Source: Chryseobacterium sp. (GTDB lineage: Bacteria; Bacteroidota; Bacteroidia; Flavobacteriales; Weeksellaceae). Taken from it: a stretch of DNA of 62,380 nucleotides. The notes below the pieces were generated by a model. The model was not told the DNA's origin, ran no database searches, and saw only the letters and a list, made by a program, of their open reading frames with translations. Where the stretch lies: contig QFQW01000010.1 of assembly GCA_003248755.1 (NCBI GenBank), forward strand, positions 1-62,380. Direction: 5' to 3'. The translations under genes and the position numbers were made by a program. Positions 51,990 to 61,756 of the stretch are shown piece by piece; the first letter of the stretch is position 1; every line of letters starts with the position of its first letter.

Positions 51990-54260
51990 TTAATAATTAA
52001 GAGATAAGCCAACACCAAATCCCATATCACTATCATAATGGGTACGTATACCCACATTTTTATTAATGATATATCTGAGTTCAGTCATATATTCCATATC
52101 GGTGTTGACCATAAACCCTGCTCTCAATCGTTTTGTAATAGGAATATCTTCTCGCATTAAAGAAAGGCGTACAATACCATCATGATATACTTCTGCCTGG
52201 AAATTTACTAACATTGGCAATGTGTACATAAAACCTAAGCTAATTGCCCTACGTGTATCTTTTTCATTTCTCTGTCCGAATAAATTGGTTTCGTGTTCAT
52301 CTATTCCCATTTTTCGGTAACGCCAATCAAAACCGATGAAGGGCATAAACCATTGCATCTTTCCGATGTATCTTCCCAAATGAGTTTCTACTTCGTAGCC
52401 GTGCATATCGTTGTAGCCTAAACGCCACTCTGTACCCAAACTCCATCTCGCATTTTGAAACATTGCATCCCCATCGTTACCATTGGTTGCAAAATCGTTC
52501 TGTGCCATAAAGTGCGACATATTGCTCTCTCTTTGCAATTTATTGTAGGCTTGCTTTTTATTGGGTAAATATGGATTTTGGTAGTCATCAACTGCAAAAA
52601 CCCTGTTCATACCAGACATCATATGATAGAGGATATGACAATGAAAAAACCAATCTCCTTCCTCGTTCGCTAAAAACTCAATGGTATCGGTTTCCATTGG
52701 CATTATATCCAACACATTCTTCAATGGTGATTTTTCTCCTTTACCATTGATTACTCTGAAATCAAAGCCGTGCAAATGCATTGGATGGCGCATCATTGAG
52801 TTATTGTAAATGGTAATGCGCAAAATTTCCCCTTTCTTTACAGGTATTTTATCGGTTTCAGAAAGTATTTTATTATCCATACTCCACACGTAGCGGTTCA
52901 TATTTCCGGTAAGGGTAAACTTTAATTCTTTTACAGGTGCGTCTTTAGGAAGTGTGGTATTGTATGGGGATTGTAACATAGCATAATTCAATGTTTTGAT
53001 ATCGCCTAAAGCATTTGCATTGTAACGATTGGGGTCATTATCCATATTCATATTGTGCTGACTGTGGTCTTGCTTTTGCTTAGCATCTCCAGTAATTTCA
53101 GGATACATTACCACATTCATGTCCATTTGGTTCAGGCTCATTTTCATTCCCATATCATCTAAATCACCATTCATTTTCATCATATCGTTCATCATTTTCA
53201 TTCCTTCAAAATATTTCAATTTTGGAAGTGGAGAAATAAGTTGCTTGATACCATTACCTACAAAATAACTTGCAGATTGTGTTCTGTCTTCGGTAGTTGC
53301 TAAAAATTCGTAAGAAACACCATCTTCAGGAATGGTTACTACAATATCGTAAGTTTCGGAAACTGCAATGATTAACCTATCAACTTCTACAGGTTCTACA
53401 TCATTACCATCATTGGCTACTACAGTAATTTTACCGCCTGCATATCGTAACCAAAAATAGGATGAAGCTCCACCGTTTGACACTCTTAATCTTACTTTAT
53501 CTCCCGCTTTTAGTGTTTTGCCATCAACTGATTTTAAATCTGTGGTATGATTGCCGTTGATTAATATTTTGTCATAATATACATCGCTTACATCCATCGC
53601 CAACATTCGTTTCCATTCGTTTTTAATCTTTGTTTTAAAGTAACCTTCCTTGATGGCTTCTGCATAAGATTGGGTAGCATTTTTTTTGATGGCTGCCCAA
53701 TCATTCGCATTATGCAACATTCTGTTAATGTTATCAGGGTTAAGGTTTGTCCATTCGCTTAAAATGATGGGTACGGTTGGTAAATCATCAATTCCTTTTC
53801 TAAATGTTCTATCGTTATCGCGCTTTTTCATTACAAAGCTGCCATACATTCCAATCTGCTCCTGCAATCCTGAGTGGGAATGGTACCAGTGCGTACCATG
53901 CTGGATAATCGGAAAACGGTAGGTGTAGGTTGTGCCCGGTGCGATGGGTTTTTGTGTAAGCCAGGGCACACCGTCTTCTTTATTGGGCAGGAACACACCA
54001 TGCCAGTGAAGTGATGTGCTTTCTTTCAATTGGTTGTGCACCACTATTTCGGCAGTGTCGCCCTCGGTAAAGGTAAGGGTGGGCATGGGGATTTGCCCGT
54101 TTACGGCAATCGCCCGCTTTTGCTTACCTGCATAGTTGACAAGGGTATCTTTTACATACAGGTCGTAATGCACTACTTTCTGTGCAAACAACGTTTGGGT
54201 GCAAAGCAGTATCAGCACTGTTTGCAGTATTCTTATGGGTATTTTTTTATATCTGTTCAT
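51990..54260 (-). CDS. copA: Multicopper oxidase with a C-terminal beta-barrel-like extension
   Basis: From the ATG at 54260 a signal peptide (IPIRILQTVLILLCTQTLFAQ) leads to cupredoxin domains with all copper motifs: TSLHWHGVFLP, GTHWYHSHSGLQEQ, MRHPMHLHGFDF and GDWFFHCHILYHMMSGM. The centre has a Met-rich stretch (MKMMNDMMKMNGDLDDMGMKMSLNQMDMNV) that may bind copper. The last 180 residues (FQNARWSLGTEWRLGYNDMHG to RAGFMVNTDMEYMTELRYIINKN) have the alternating pattern of an outer-membrane CopB-like barrel, which points to a CopA-CopB fusion. It oxidises Cu(I) in the periplasm. It is last in the copper operon. Confidence 0.86.
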   Translation of the reverse strand: MNRYKKIPIRILQTVLILLCTQTLFAQKVVHYDLYVKDTLVNYAGKQKRAIAVNGQIPMPTLTFTEGDTAEIVVHNQLKESTSLHWHGVFLPNKEDGVPWLTQKPIAPGTTYTYRFPIIQHGTHWYHSHSGLQEQIGMYGSFVMKKRDNDRTFRKGIDDLPTVPIILSEWTNLNPDNINRMLHNANDWAAIKKNATQSYAEAIKEGYFKTKIKNEWKRMLAMDVSDVYYDKILINGNHTTDLKSVDGKTLKAGDKVRLRVSNGGASSYFWLRYAGGKITVVANDGNDVEPVEVDRLIIAVSETYDIVVTIPEDGVSYEFLATTEDRTQSASYFVGNGIKQLISPLPKLKYFEGMKMMNDMMKMNGDLDDMGMKMSLNQMDMNVVMYPEITGDAKQKQDHSQHNMNMDNDPNRYNANALGDIKTLNYAMLQSPYNTTLPKDAPVKELKFTLTGNMNRYVWSMDNKILSETDKIPVKKGEILRITIYNNSMMRHPMHLHGFDFRVINGKGEKSPLKNVLDIMPMETDTIEFLANEEGDWFFHCHILYHMMSGMNRVFAVDDYQNPYLPNKKQAYNKLQRESNMSHFMAQNDFATNGNDGDAMFQNARWSLGTEWRLGYNDMHGYEVETHLGRYIGKMQWFMPFIGFDWRYRKMGIDEHETNLFGQRNEKDTRRAISLGFMYTLPMLVNFQAEVYHDGIVRLSLMREDIPITKRLRAGFMVNTDMEYMTELRYIINKNVGIRTHYDSDMGFGVGLSLNY

Positions 54261-54273
54261 TCGTTGAAAAATT

Positions 54274-54750
54274 TTATTTAATGCTGTCTTCCATTGTGCC
54301 AAACCACGCCATCAAAACCTGCTTATCCTCCGGTGATAATACTGCATTGCGATGGATGAGTGTGTATGACGACAAAGGCATTTCCCCGTCCTTGACCTGC
54401 CCCGCCATAGCCCTGAACTTGTTACGCTGCCTGCGGGCAGAATATTCGCCAAATTCGCTAAAGTTGAGTTCCTCTTTCCCCTTTTTTATATGCTCTGCCA
54501 TGTACCATGCTCCGGGCTGGATACGACTGTACCACGGATAGCGGGTATTGTTGCTATGGCAGTCGTAGCAGGACTGGGCAAGGATAGTCTTTACATTTTG
54601 GGGTACGGTGTACACCCTTTCAATATGGGTGGCTGGCACTACATCTGATTGGTTACGTAACGGCTGGATAAACTGGATACAGATTGAAATAATTATCAAT
54701 ATCCCAACAGCTATATTGAACGGTTTTAGTTTTCTTAATTTATTATTCAT
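54274..54750 (-). CDS. Haem-binding domain protein
   Basis: The 158-residue protein has an N-terminal membrane segment (PFNIAVGILIIISICIQFI) and a single c-type haem motif AQSCYDCHSNNTRYPWYSRIQPGAWYM with CxxCH. The FSEFGEYSARRQRNKFRAMAGQVKDGEMPLSSY segment is typical of the DUF-type haem-binding domain common in Bacteroidota copper or respiratory operons. It lies between an RND adaptor and the multicopper oxidase, so it may pass electrons during copper handling. The role is inferred. Confidence 0.82.
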   Translation of the reverse strand: MNNKLRKLKPFNIAVGILIIISICIQFIQPLRNQSDVVPATHIERVYTVPQNVKTILAQSCYDCHSNNTRYPWYSRIQPGAWYMAEHIKKGKEELNFSEFGEYSARRQRNKFRAMAGQVKDGEMPLSSYTLIHRNAVLSPEDKQVLMAWFGTMEDSIK

Positions 54751-54761
54751 TTGAATTAGTT

Positions 54762-55979
54762 TTACATACTGCTCATGTCGTGTCCTGCCATCGGGTCTGC
54801 TCCATTCCTAAAAATGTATTCGCTGTTTAAAAGATAAGCACCTGAAACAACTACAATATCTCCATCTACTAATCCTGAAACGATTTCTATTCTGTTATCT
54901 ATTTCCGTTCCCGTTTTTACCATTCTACTTTTAAATGTCTTTTCTCCTGTTTGTACCCATACGGTTTCACTTTTACCATTTCTTATTACAGCATCTACCG
55001 GCATGGTTATGCCTTTAGTCTTCGGCGTTTCAAGAAAAACATATACAGGCATTCCGGGCTTCAAATCTTTATTTGGATTAGGTACTGTAATTCGTATCAA
55101 ATTAATTCTTGAAGACGGATTAAGCTCGGGGTTGCTAAAGTCTATTTTGCCAGTAATAACTTTGTTATTCAGGTCAGGAATTTGTACTGTTGCTGTTTTT
55201 GTTTGGTTGATAAGTGACATTTGGGAGGAATAAGCCTGTGCTTCTGCCCAAATTGTAGATAGGTCAGCCAAGTCTACTATCGTGCCGCCTTCTGCCACAT
55301 AACCGCCCTCTACAACCTGCAAACTTGTGATGTAACCCGAAGCCGTACTATAAAATGTAGTTGTTGCCGAAATTTTGCCAGCACTTTGTAAAGCCCTAAC
55401 CTGATTATCCGTCATACCCCACAATAACAATTTGTTCTTTGAACTTTGTATAAGCTGGTCAAAATCTATTGAATTAATATTTCCAAAAGTTTTCTTCTTT
55501 TCCAGTGCCAGTAAATATTCCTGTTTTGCATTGTTCAGTTCTTCACTATATATTTCCATTAACGGGGAACCTTTGGTTACAAAGTCACCAACGTTTTTAT
55601 AATGCAGTTTTTCTACCCGTCCCATAACTCTGGAGCTTACGGATTGCATATTGTACTGATTGAAATTTAATACACCTGTAAGTATTACTCTATCCCCCAA
55701 AAGACCATCTTTTAAGGTGTCTGTTTTTATGTTGCCCAACTTAATCTGTTCGCTATTCAGTTGAATGGTATTGGGGTCTGCTTGTTTGCTTTTCTCAACC
55801 CGAACAAGCTCCATGTGACATATAGGACAGTGACCGGGTTTGTCTGATACAACCTGTGGGTGCATGGAACAGGTATAGTAACTACCATCATTATTACCTG
55901 CATGGTCATGTTTATTGTCTTTACAAGACAACAAAACCGACATAAGGAGGGCAATTGTTATGACTAAATAATATTTCAT
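54762..55979 (-). CDS. cusB: CusB-type periplasmic adaptor with metal-binding N-terminus (second copy)
   Basis: The 405-residue lipoprotein (IALLMSVLLSCKDNKHDHAG) starts with the metal-binding module YTCSMHPQVVSDKPGHCPICHMELV, then the adaptor lipoyl and barrel parts (GRVEKLHYKNVGDFVTKGSPLMEIYSEEL, SGYITSLQVVEGGYVAEGGTI). It acts between inner and outer membrane in copper or silver export. The gene is three bases after the first adaptor gene. Two different CusB-type adaptors in one operon hint at a heteromeric adaptor ring or two substrates. Confidence 0.9.
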   Translation of the reverse strand: MKYYLVITIALLMSVLLSCKDNKHDHAGNNDGSYYTCSMHPQVVSDKPGHCPICHMELVRVEKSKQADPNTIQLNSEQIKLGNIKTDTLKDGLLGDRVILTGVLNFNQYNMQSVSSRVMGRVEKLHYKNVGDFVTKGSPLMEIYSEELNNAKQEYLLALEKKKTFGNINSIDFDQLIQSSKNKLLLWGMTDNQVRALQSAGKISATTTFYSTASGYITSLQVVEGGYVAEGGTIVDLADLSTIWAEAQAYSSQMSLINQTKTATVQIPDLNNKVITGKIDFSNPELNPSSRINLIRITVPNPNKDLKPGMPVYVFLETPKTKGITMPVDAVIRNGKSETVWVQTGEKTFKSRMVKTGTEIDNRIEIVSGLVDGDIVVVSGAYLLNSEYIFRNGADPMAGHDMSSM

Positions 55980-55982
55980 ATT

Positions 55983-57245
55983 CTAATTATTTTTTGTTCT
56001 TACAAAACTTTCACTATCCATAAGGTACTGTGCGTTTCCTGCAATCTCTTCCACGGGTAACAGCCCCTGCAATACTTCTATATATCCGTTCGCTTCATTA
56101 CCTGTTTCAATTTTATTCACGATAAACCCTCTATCTACTTTTTTCAAAATGACTTTGGTTAATCCAAGGGAAATGACAGCTTCTTTAGGTATCCAATTGC
56201 CGGAAATTCCAGCCGTTGATATTTCAGATTTAACCTGACTTCCGATTGGTAACTGCATACGGTTATTATCAAAATAGACACGCACGGATAACGTTTTACT
56301 TCCGGGTCTGAAAAATGGTTCTATAAACCCAATAGTTCCTATAAATTTCTTCTCCGGAGCTACTTCCGGTATAATACTTACTGTTTGACCTGTCTTTACA
56401 AGCGGTACATCCTCGGGGAAAATATTTAACAACACCCACGATTTTCCCGGGTTAAATACATTAAAAATAGTTTGTCCTTTTTGAACATACATACCTTCTT
56501 TCAGGCTAAGTTCAGAAGATGTTTCAGATATTTCTCCCATCGAATTTGAGGGTGATGTACTACTGCCCATTGACCCGGCTGTGCCGGTTTCGTGAATATG
56601 TCCGGCATAGTTACTGTAAACAGATACGGATAAATCAGGCTTTCCTTTTTGGATGATACTCTGCAATTGGTTTTCGCTCATTCCAAGTAATAGCAATTTT
56701 TGCTTAGCCGCATTTATCATCATATTGTTCGTAGCATCATTTTTTAATAGAAACAATAAATTCACTTGCGCTTCCATCAGTTCGGGGCTATAAATATCCA
56801 TCACTTTCTGCCCCTTTGCTATTTTTTGGAATTTATAACGTATATAAAGCTTTTCAATCCTGCCGGATATTCTGGCGGATATATTTCCCGTTTGTCGGGT
56901 ATCATAAGCAATATTTCCAAGAGCCTGTACGGTTATGTCTTTATGCTCTGACTGCATCCTAATAGTAGGAATGTCTGATATAACAAATTCATTAGTCGGC
57001 TTAAGCAGTGTATTCAACTCAATACTTTCCGTTTCATTTGTATTTACTGTTTTTTGCACCAATTCCATTCCGCACTTGGGGCATTTACCGGGCTTGTTGC
57101 TGGTAACTTCGGGGTGCATGGGGCAGGTATATGTCGGGCTATTTTTAGCAGTGTGACTGTTGTCGGGATGACTGGTCTTGTCTGTATTGTTGTTACAACT
57201 ATACAGTACAAGAATAATCATCAAAAAACAAATTATATATTTCAT
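55983..57245 (-). CDS. cusB: CusB-type periplasmic adaptor with metal-binding N-terminus (first copy)
   Basis: The 420-residue lipoprotein (IICFLMIILVLYSCNNNTDK) carries YTCPMHPEVTSNKPGKCPKCGMELVQK, the heavy-metal-binding domain, followed by SARISGRIEKLYIRYKFQKIAKGQKVMDIY and MYVQKGQTIFNVFNPGKSWVLLNIFPEDVPLV. The ATG overlaps the TolC stop (ATGA), so translation is coupled. Together with the second adaptor, TolC and the split pump it forms the tripartite metal exporter. Confidence 0.9.
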   Translation of the reverse strand: MKYIICFLMIILVLYSCNNNTDKTSHPDNSHTAKNSPTYTCPMHPEVTSNKPGKCPKCGMELVQKTVNTNETESIELNTLLKPTNEFVISDIPTIRMQSEHKDITVQALGNIAYDTRQTGNISARISGRIEKLYIRYKFQKIAKGQKVMDIYSPELMEAQVNLLFLLKNDATNNMMINAAKQKLLLLGMSENQLQSIIQKGKPDLSVSVYSNYAGHIHETGTAGSMGSSTSPSNSMGEISETSSELSLKEGMYVQKGQTIFNVFNPGKSWVLLNIFPEDVPLVKTGQTVSIIPEVAPEKKFIGTIGFIEPFFRPGSKTLSVRVYFDNNRMQLPIGSQVKSEISTAGISGNWIPKEAVISLGLTKVILKKVDRGFIVNKIETGNEANGYIEVLQGLLPVEEIAGNAQYLMDSESFVRTKNN

Positions 57246-58489
57246 TTTCTTTCAATTAAACGGTCTATTGTTATTTGCATCTCAAATGCTTTTGATAAAA
57301 TATCGAGGTATTCCAGTTGTGTCATGTTCAGTTTTTCCCATGCATCATACAGCATAAATAATTCCTCGGTATTTTGCTCGTAACCGAGCTGCATTGTTTT
57401 GAAATTATTTTTCAAAGCCGGAATGATGTCATCCCTATAAAGACTAAGCTGATTTTTTTTGAGGTCGAACTCATTTCTCATGCCATATGCCATACCACTG
57501 TATTCATTTATCATCATGTTTTTTTGAGAACTAAGGGCATCTGCTTTCCACTTCAAACTTGCAATATTAGCTTTGCTCATCTTTGAAGCCCAATTGACAA
57601 AAGGCAGTTTTACCATTGCCATTGCTGTGTATTGCATGGGCTGTCCTCCAAAGCCATACATATTTTCAAATCGAACACCAAATTCAGGTTTCAGGCTTTG
57701 TCGCTCTGTTTCCTGTTTCAGAGTTGTTAACCGTATCTGCTGGTCTAATGATTTCAGGTCACTCCGGTTTTTGTTGAACAGTGCAGTATCAAATACCATA
57801 TCCGAATAATCGTTGAATGAAAATATTGTATCAATTTCAAAAGGAGCCATAGGGTTTCGCCCCATAAGGGTATTTAATCTGATGCGTTTTTCCTTGATAT
57901 CATTTTCATACATAATCTGCATATTATGGGTGCTTCCGAGCGCTGCTTTAGCTTTATAATATGCACCTATTTTACCTACTCCGTTCTTATACCGTATTTC
58001 TGCATTCTTAATCATGAAGTTGAGCATCTTTTCGTTTTCGGCAACTACATCCAGTCGTTTCAGTAACACAATCCATTCGGAGTATAAGAGTTTGGCATCC
58101 TGTATAATTTCATTTATGCCCGCTCCTTTATTTTCTTTTTCTACGGATGACATTGCGTTCATATATGCTTCTTCAGCATCCAACTTTTTCTTATTGGGTA
58201 TCATCTGTTCTATCGACAGCATAGCCGAACCCATTCCTTTCATCTCACCATCTCTTTTCCAAAGGTTCACGTTGTAAGGTGTCATAAACTGTCCAACACC
58301 AATTGTTGGCGGCATCCAGCTTCGTGCGCCTTTTGCTGCTTCATCCATAGAACGAATTTCATTGTCGTACATCTTCACAATGGGATGATTGGTTTGTATG
58401 CTGTCTATAACATTTTGGAGGCTTATAACCTGTGCATTTATATTGGTAAAAAGACATACTATAAATGCTGTAAAAATTATCTTTTTCAT
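57242..58489 (-). CDS. cusC: TolC family outer-membrane protein (CusC type)
   Basis: From the ATG at 58489 the protein has a signal peptide (MKKIIFTAFIVCLFTNINAQ) and TolC-type coiled-coil repeats (VDSIQTNHPIVKMYDNEIRSMDEAAKGA and LRSDLKSLDQQIRLTTLKQE-like stretches). The C-terminal helix LYDAWEKLNMTQLEYLDILSKAFEM is normal. It lies between the split RND pump and the two adaptors on the minus strand and provides the outer-membrane channel. Confidence 0.88.
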   Translation of the reverse strand: MKKIIFTAFIVCLFTNINAQVISLQNVIDSIQTNHPIVKMYDNEIRSMDEAAKGARSWMPPTIGVGQFMTPYNVNLWKRDGEMKGMGSAMLSIEQMIPNKKKLDAEEAYMNAMSSVEKENKGAGINEIIQDAKLLYSEWIVLLKRLDVVAENEKMLNFMIKNAEIRYKNGVGKIGAYYKAKAALGSTHNMQIMYENDIKEKRIRLNTLMGRNPMAPFEIDTIFSFNDYSDMVFDTALFNKNRSDLKSLDQQIRLTTLKQETERQSLKPEFGVRFENMYGFGGQPMQYTAMAMVKLPFVNWASKMSKANIASLKWKADALSSQKNMMINEYSGMAYGMRNEFDLKKNQLSLYRDDIIPALKNNFKTMQLGYEQNTEELFMLYDAWEKLNMTQLEYLDILSKAFEMQITIDRLIERK

Positions 58490-58505
58490 TTCTGATTTTT
58501 TGATT

Positions 58506-60452
58506 TTAATGTGCTGCATCTAATACGTCAATCTTTCCGAATTTTTTCAGCTCATATTCTTTTTGCATCAGGAAGATAATTGGTGTAACCAGCAGAATAT
58601 GGATTGCTGAAGTAAATACGCCTCCAACCATCGGCAATACGATTGGTTTCATCATATCACTGCCTACGCCGGTACTCCATAATATGGGAACCAGCCCGAA
58701 CAGGGTTACACACACGGTCATTATTTTTGGACGTAAGCGTTTTGCCGCACCGTGTATTACGTATTCTCTAAGGTCTTCGTTTGTAATGGTTTCACGACTA
58801 TTTCCTTTTAATAGCACCAATTGTTGCATGGCATCATTGAGGTAGATGACCATAACAATTCCTGTTTCGACAGCAAGGCCAAACAGGGCAATAAATCCAA
58901 CAGCTACAGCTACAGAAAGGTTTACACCCCATAGACTAATCATAAATACTCCTCCAATCAGAGCGAATGGAATACTGATGAGATTGAAGAAAGCCTCTCT
59001 CATAGAATGAAAAGCAAAATACATAGACAGAAATATGATAACTAATACAATGGGCATAATCCATTTCAGTGTTTGTTCGCCCCTTATAAGGTTTTCATAT
59101 TGTCCACTCCACTCTAAAAAATATCCCTGAGGCATTTTAAGCATCATATTATTCAGCTTGGCTTTAGCTTCTTCTACTGTGCTGCCAAGGTCTCTTTCCC
59201 TAACGTTGAACAGAACTGTACCTCTTAACATTGCATTTTCAGAGTTAATCATTGGAGCCCCCTCTGATAGCTTAACTTCTGCAACACTTCCTAATGGAAT
59301 AGAGCCAAAATCCATTGTTTGAACGGGCAGGCGTTTAAGTGCTTCAATATTATTTCTGAAATCCTGTCCGTAACGGGCATTTACAGAGAAGCGCTGCCTT
59401 CCCTCAATGGTAGTGGTCAATTTCATACCGCCCAACGCGCTTTCAACCAAATTGTTTACATCGTCTATGCTTATATTGTATCGGGCAATTTCATCTCGGT
59501 TTATAACAATATCAACATATTTACCTCCCGTTATTGGTTCTACATACATATCTTTAATACCTGCCACGCCATCAAGCTCCGTTTTAATTTTTTGCGATAA
59601 TGAATAGATGCTATCGAGATTTTGACCATAAACTTTTATGCCGACATCGGTACGGATGCCGGTTGATAACATATTGATGCGGTTTATAATGGGCATTGTC
59701 CAACCATTTGTTACTCCGGGCATTTGAAGTTTCGCATTTAGTTCATTAATGATGTCATTCTTTTTTATTCCGTCCCGCCATTCATTTTGTGGTTTTAACA
59801 AAATGATAGTTTCAATCATACTGATTGGAGAATTATCTGTAGCAGTATTCGCCCTGCCAGCTTTACCTAAAACGTGCGCTACTTCCGGTACAGATTTAAT
59901 AATCTTATCCTGAACCTGCAATATTCGTTTGGCTTCTGAATTAGAAACATCGGGTAATGTAACGGGCATAAATAACAATGAACCCTCATCGAGTGGTGGC
60001 ATAAATTCCCTCCCAAGATTTAATATCATTGGAATACTTATAATAAGTGCAGCGATGTTGATACCCAATACGGTTTTTCGCCATTTTACACACCATTTTA
60101 TAACAGGCTCATACAGCTTTTCCAAGCCCCGGTTTATTGGGTTTGAATGCTCACTTTTAAACTTGCCTTTCATAAAGAAAGAAATCAGCACCGGCGCAAG
60201 CGTAAGTACCAATAAAGCATCCACGACCAATATAAACGTTTTGGTATAAGCAAGCGGATGGAAAAGTTTGCCTTCCTGCCCTGTGAGTAGGAATACAGGT
60301 AAAAATGAAGTTATAATGATAATCGTTGAAAAAAATACGCCTCTTGAAACCTGCTTGCATGATTTCTCAATGATACTAAGTCGTACTTCCTCTGGAATTT
60401 TTTCGTAGCCAACATTTTTATTGGCTTTCTTTTTAAACCATTTTATTTTCAT
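58506..60452 (-). CDS. cusA: CusA/CzcA-type RND pump, C-terminal half
   Basis: The 648-residue ORF starts in the cytoplasmic linker of an RND metal pump (MKIKWFKKKANKNVGYEKIP) and continues VRLSIIEKSCKQVSRGVFFSTIIIITSFLPVFLLTGQEGKLF, as in the fifth and sixth transmembrane segments of CusA. The remaining porter domain and membrane helices run to the natural end (AIHILLVTPIIFLMQKEYEL). The start overlaps the stop of the N-terminal half by four bases (ATGA), so both halves are translated from one message. Together they are about 1078 residues, the length of a complete pump. Confidence 0.88.
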   Translation of the reverse strand: MKIKWFKKKANKNVGYEKIPEEVRLSIIEKSCKQVSRGVFFSTIIIITSFLPVFLLTGQEGKLFHPLAYTKTFILVVDALLVLTLAPVLISFFMKGKFKSEHSNPINRGLEKLYEPVIKWCVKWRKTVLGINIAALIISIPMILNLGREFMPPLDEGSLLFMPVTLPDVSNSEAKRILQVQDKIIKSVPEVAHVLGKAGRANTATDNSPISMIETIILLKPQNEWRDGIKKNDIINELNAKLQMPGVTNGWTMPIINRINMLSTGIRTDVGIKVYGQNLDSIYSLSQKIKTELDGVAGIKDMYVEPITGGKYVDIVINRDEIARYNISIDDVNNLVESALGGMKLTTTIEGRQRFSVNARYGQDFRNNIEALKRLPVQTMDFGSIPLGSVAEVKLSEGAPMINSENAMLRGTVLFNVRERDLGSTVEEAKAKLNNMMLKMPQGYFLEWSGQYENLIRGEQTLKWIMPIVLVIIFLSMYFAFHSMREAFFNLISIPFALIGGVFMISLWGVNLSVAVAVGFIALFGLAVETGIVMVIYLNDAMQQLVLLKGNSRETITNEDLREYVIHGAAKRLRPKIMTVCVTLFGLVPILWSTGVGSDMMKPIVLPMVGGVFTSAIHILLVTPIIFLMQKEYELKKFGKIDVLDAAH

Positions 60453-61741
60453 GATGGGTCGGATGTTTTTTGTTTACGCTCATTTTGCCAAACGGAAAGA
60501 TTTCTATAAGAGTTCTCTGACATTATAATTCCGTTATCTACAATTACCCCGATTGCCAGCGCAATTCCGGTAAGGGACATAATATTGGATGATAACCCAA
60601 AAGCGTTCAATATGATAAAACTGATGGCAACGGTAACTGGAATTTGAATAATGATACTTAATGCACTCCGCCAGTGGAACAGGAAAAGAATTACAATAAA
60701 GGCGACTGCAATAATTTCCTCTGCGAGCTTATGTTTGATATTTTCGATAGCTGCTTCGATTAATGTACTTCTGTCATAAGAAGTTTTTAATGTTACGCCA
60801 GCCGGTAAACCTTTTTCAACATCTTTGATTTTTTCTTTAACGGCTTTTATCACTTGGTCTGCATTTTCGCCATAGCGCATTACTACAATTCCTCCCACAA
60901 CTTCTCCTTCTCCATTTTGGTCAAATATACCCAGCCGCAAATCTCCGCCCATTTGTACGCTTCCGATGTCTTTTACTCTTACCGGAATGCCATTATAGTT
61001 GCCTACTGCAATTTTTTCAATATCAGCAGTATTCTTTATATACCCCAAACCTCGTATAATGTAAGCCATATCTGCCATTTCAAATTTGCGACCACCAACA
61101 TCATTGTTGTTTGCTTTTACTTTATTCATTACATCCATAAGGGAGATATTGTAATACTGGAGCTTTACGGGGTCAACGACTAACTGATATTGTTTTTCAT
61201 ATCCTCCAAAGGAGGCTACTTCTGCAACACCTGGTACAGTTTGCAGTGCTAACTTGATATACCAATCCTGCAATGCGCGCTGCTCTCCAAGTTCCATCTG
61301 CGGTGCATCCAAATGATACCAGTATATATGACCAACGCCTGTCCCATCAGGACCAAGCGTTGGTACAACCTCCTGTGGCAATAGCCTTTGAGCATAATTA
61401 AGTCTTTCCATGACTCGTGTACGAGCCCAATAAACATCAACATCGTCATCGAAGATGATATACACGAAACTCATTCCGAACATTGATGTGCCTCTTACGT
61501 TCTTTACTTTGGGTATTCCCTGTAAGTTGCTTACTAAAGGGTAGGTTACTTGGTCTTCGATAGTCTGTGGACTGCGTCCCATCCATTCAGTGAAAACTAT
61601 TACTTGGTTTTCACTTAGGTCAGGAATTGCATCTATCGGATTTTTCTTAACTGCTGAAATGCCCCAAACAAGTAAACCGGCTGCTATAAGCAGCACGATA
61701 TACCTGTTTTTCAAGGACAGTTCTATTATTTTTTGTACCAT
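60449..61741 (-). CDS. cusA: CusA/CzcA-type RND pump, N-terminal half
   Basis: The 430-residue ORF begins with the first transmembrane helix (LSLKNRYIVLLIAAGLLVWGISAV), then KKNPIDAIPDLSENQVIVFTEWMGRSPQTIEDQVTYPL, the heavy-metal efflux signature, and ends after the fourth helix and the motif IGVIVDNGIIMSENSYRNL with a short tail (QNERKQKTSDPS). The break falls in the cytoplasmic linker between membrane segments four and five, so a one-base change or a true gene split are both possible. It is the second gene of the copper operon. Confidence 0.88.
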   Translation of the reverse strand: MVQKIIELSLKNRYIVLLIAAGLLVWGISAVKKNPIDAIPDLSENQVIVFTEWMGRSPQTIEDQVTYPLVSNLQGIPKVKNVRGTSMFGMSFVYIIFDDDVDVYWARTRVMERLNYAQRLLPQEVVPTLGPDGTGVGHIYWYHLDAPQMELGEQRALQDWYIKLALQTVPGVAEVASFGGYEKQYQLVVDPVKLQYYNISLMDVMNKVKANNNDVGGRKFEMADMAYIIRGLGYIKNTADIEKIAVGNYNGIPVRVKDIGSVQMGGDLRLGIFDQNGEGEVVGGIVVMRYGENADQVIKAVKEKIKDVEKGLPAGVTLKTSYDRSTLIEAAIENIKHKLAEEIIAVAFIVILFLFHWRSALSIIIQIPVTVAISFIILNAFGLSSNIMSLTGIALAIGVIVDNGIIMSENSYRNLSVWQNERKQKTSDPS

Positions 61742-61756
61742 GATTTATTTTTCATT

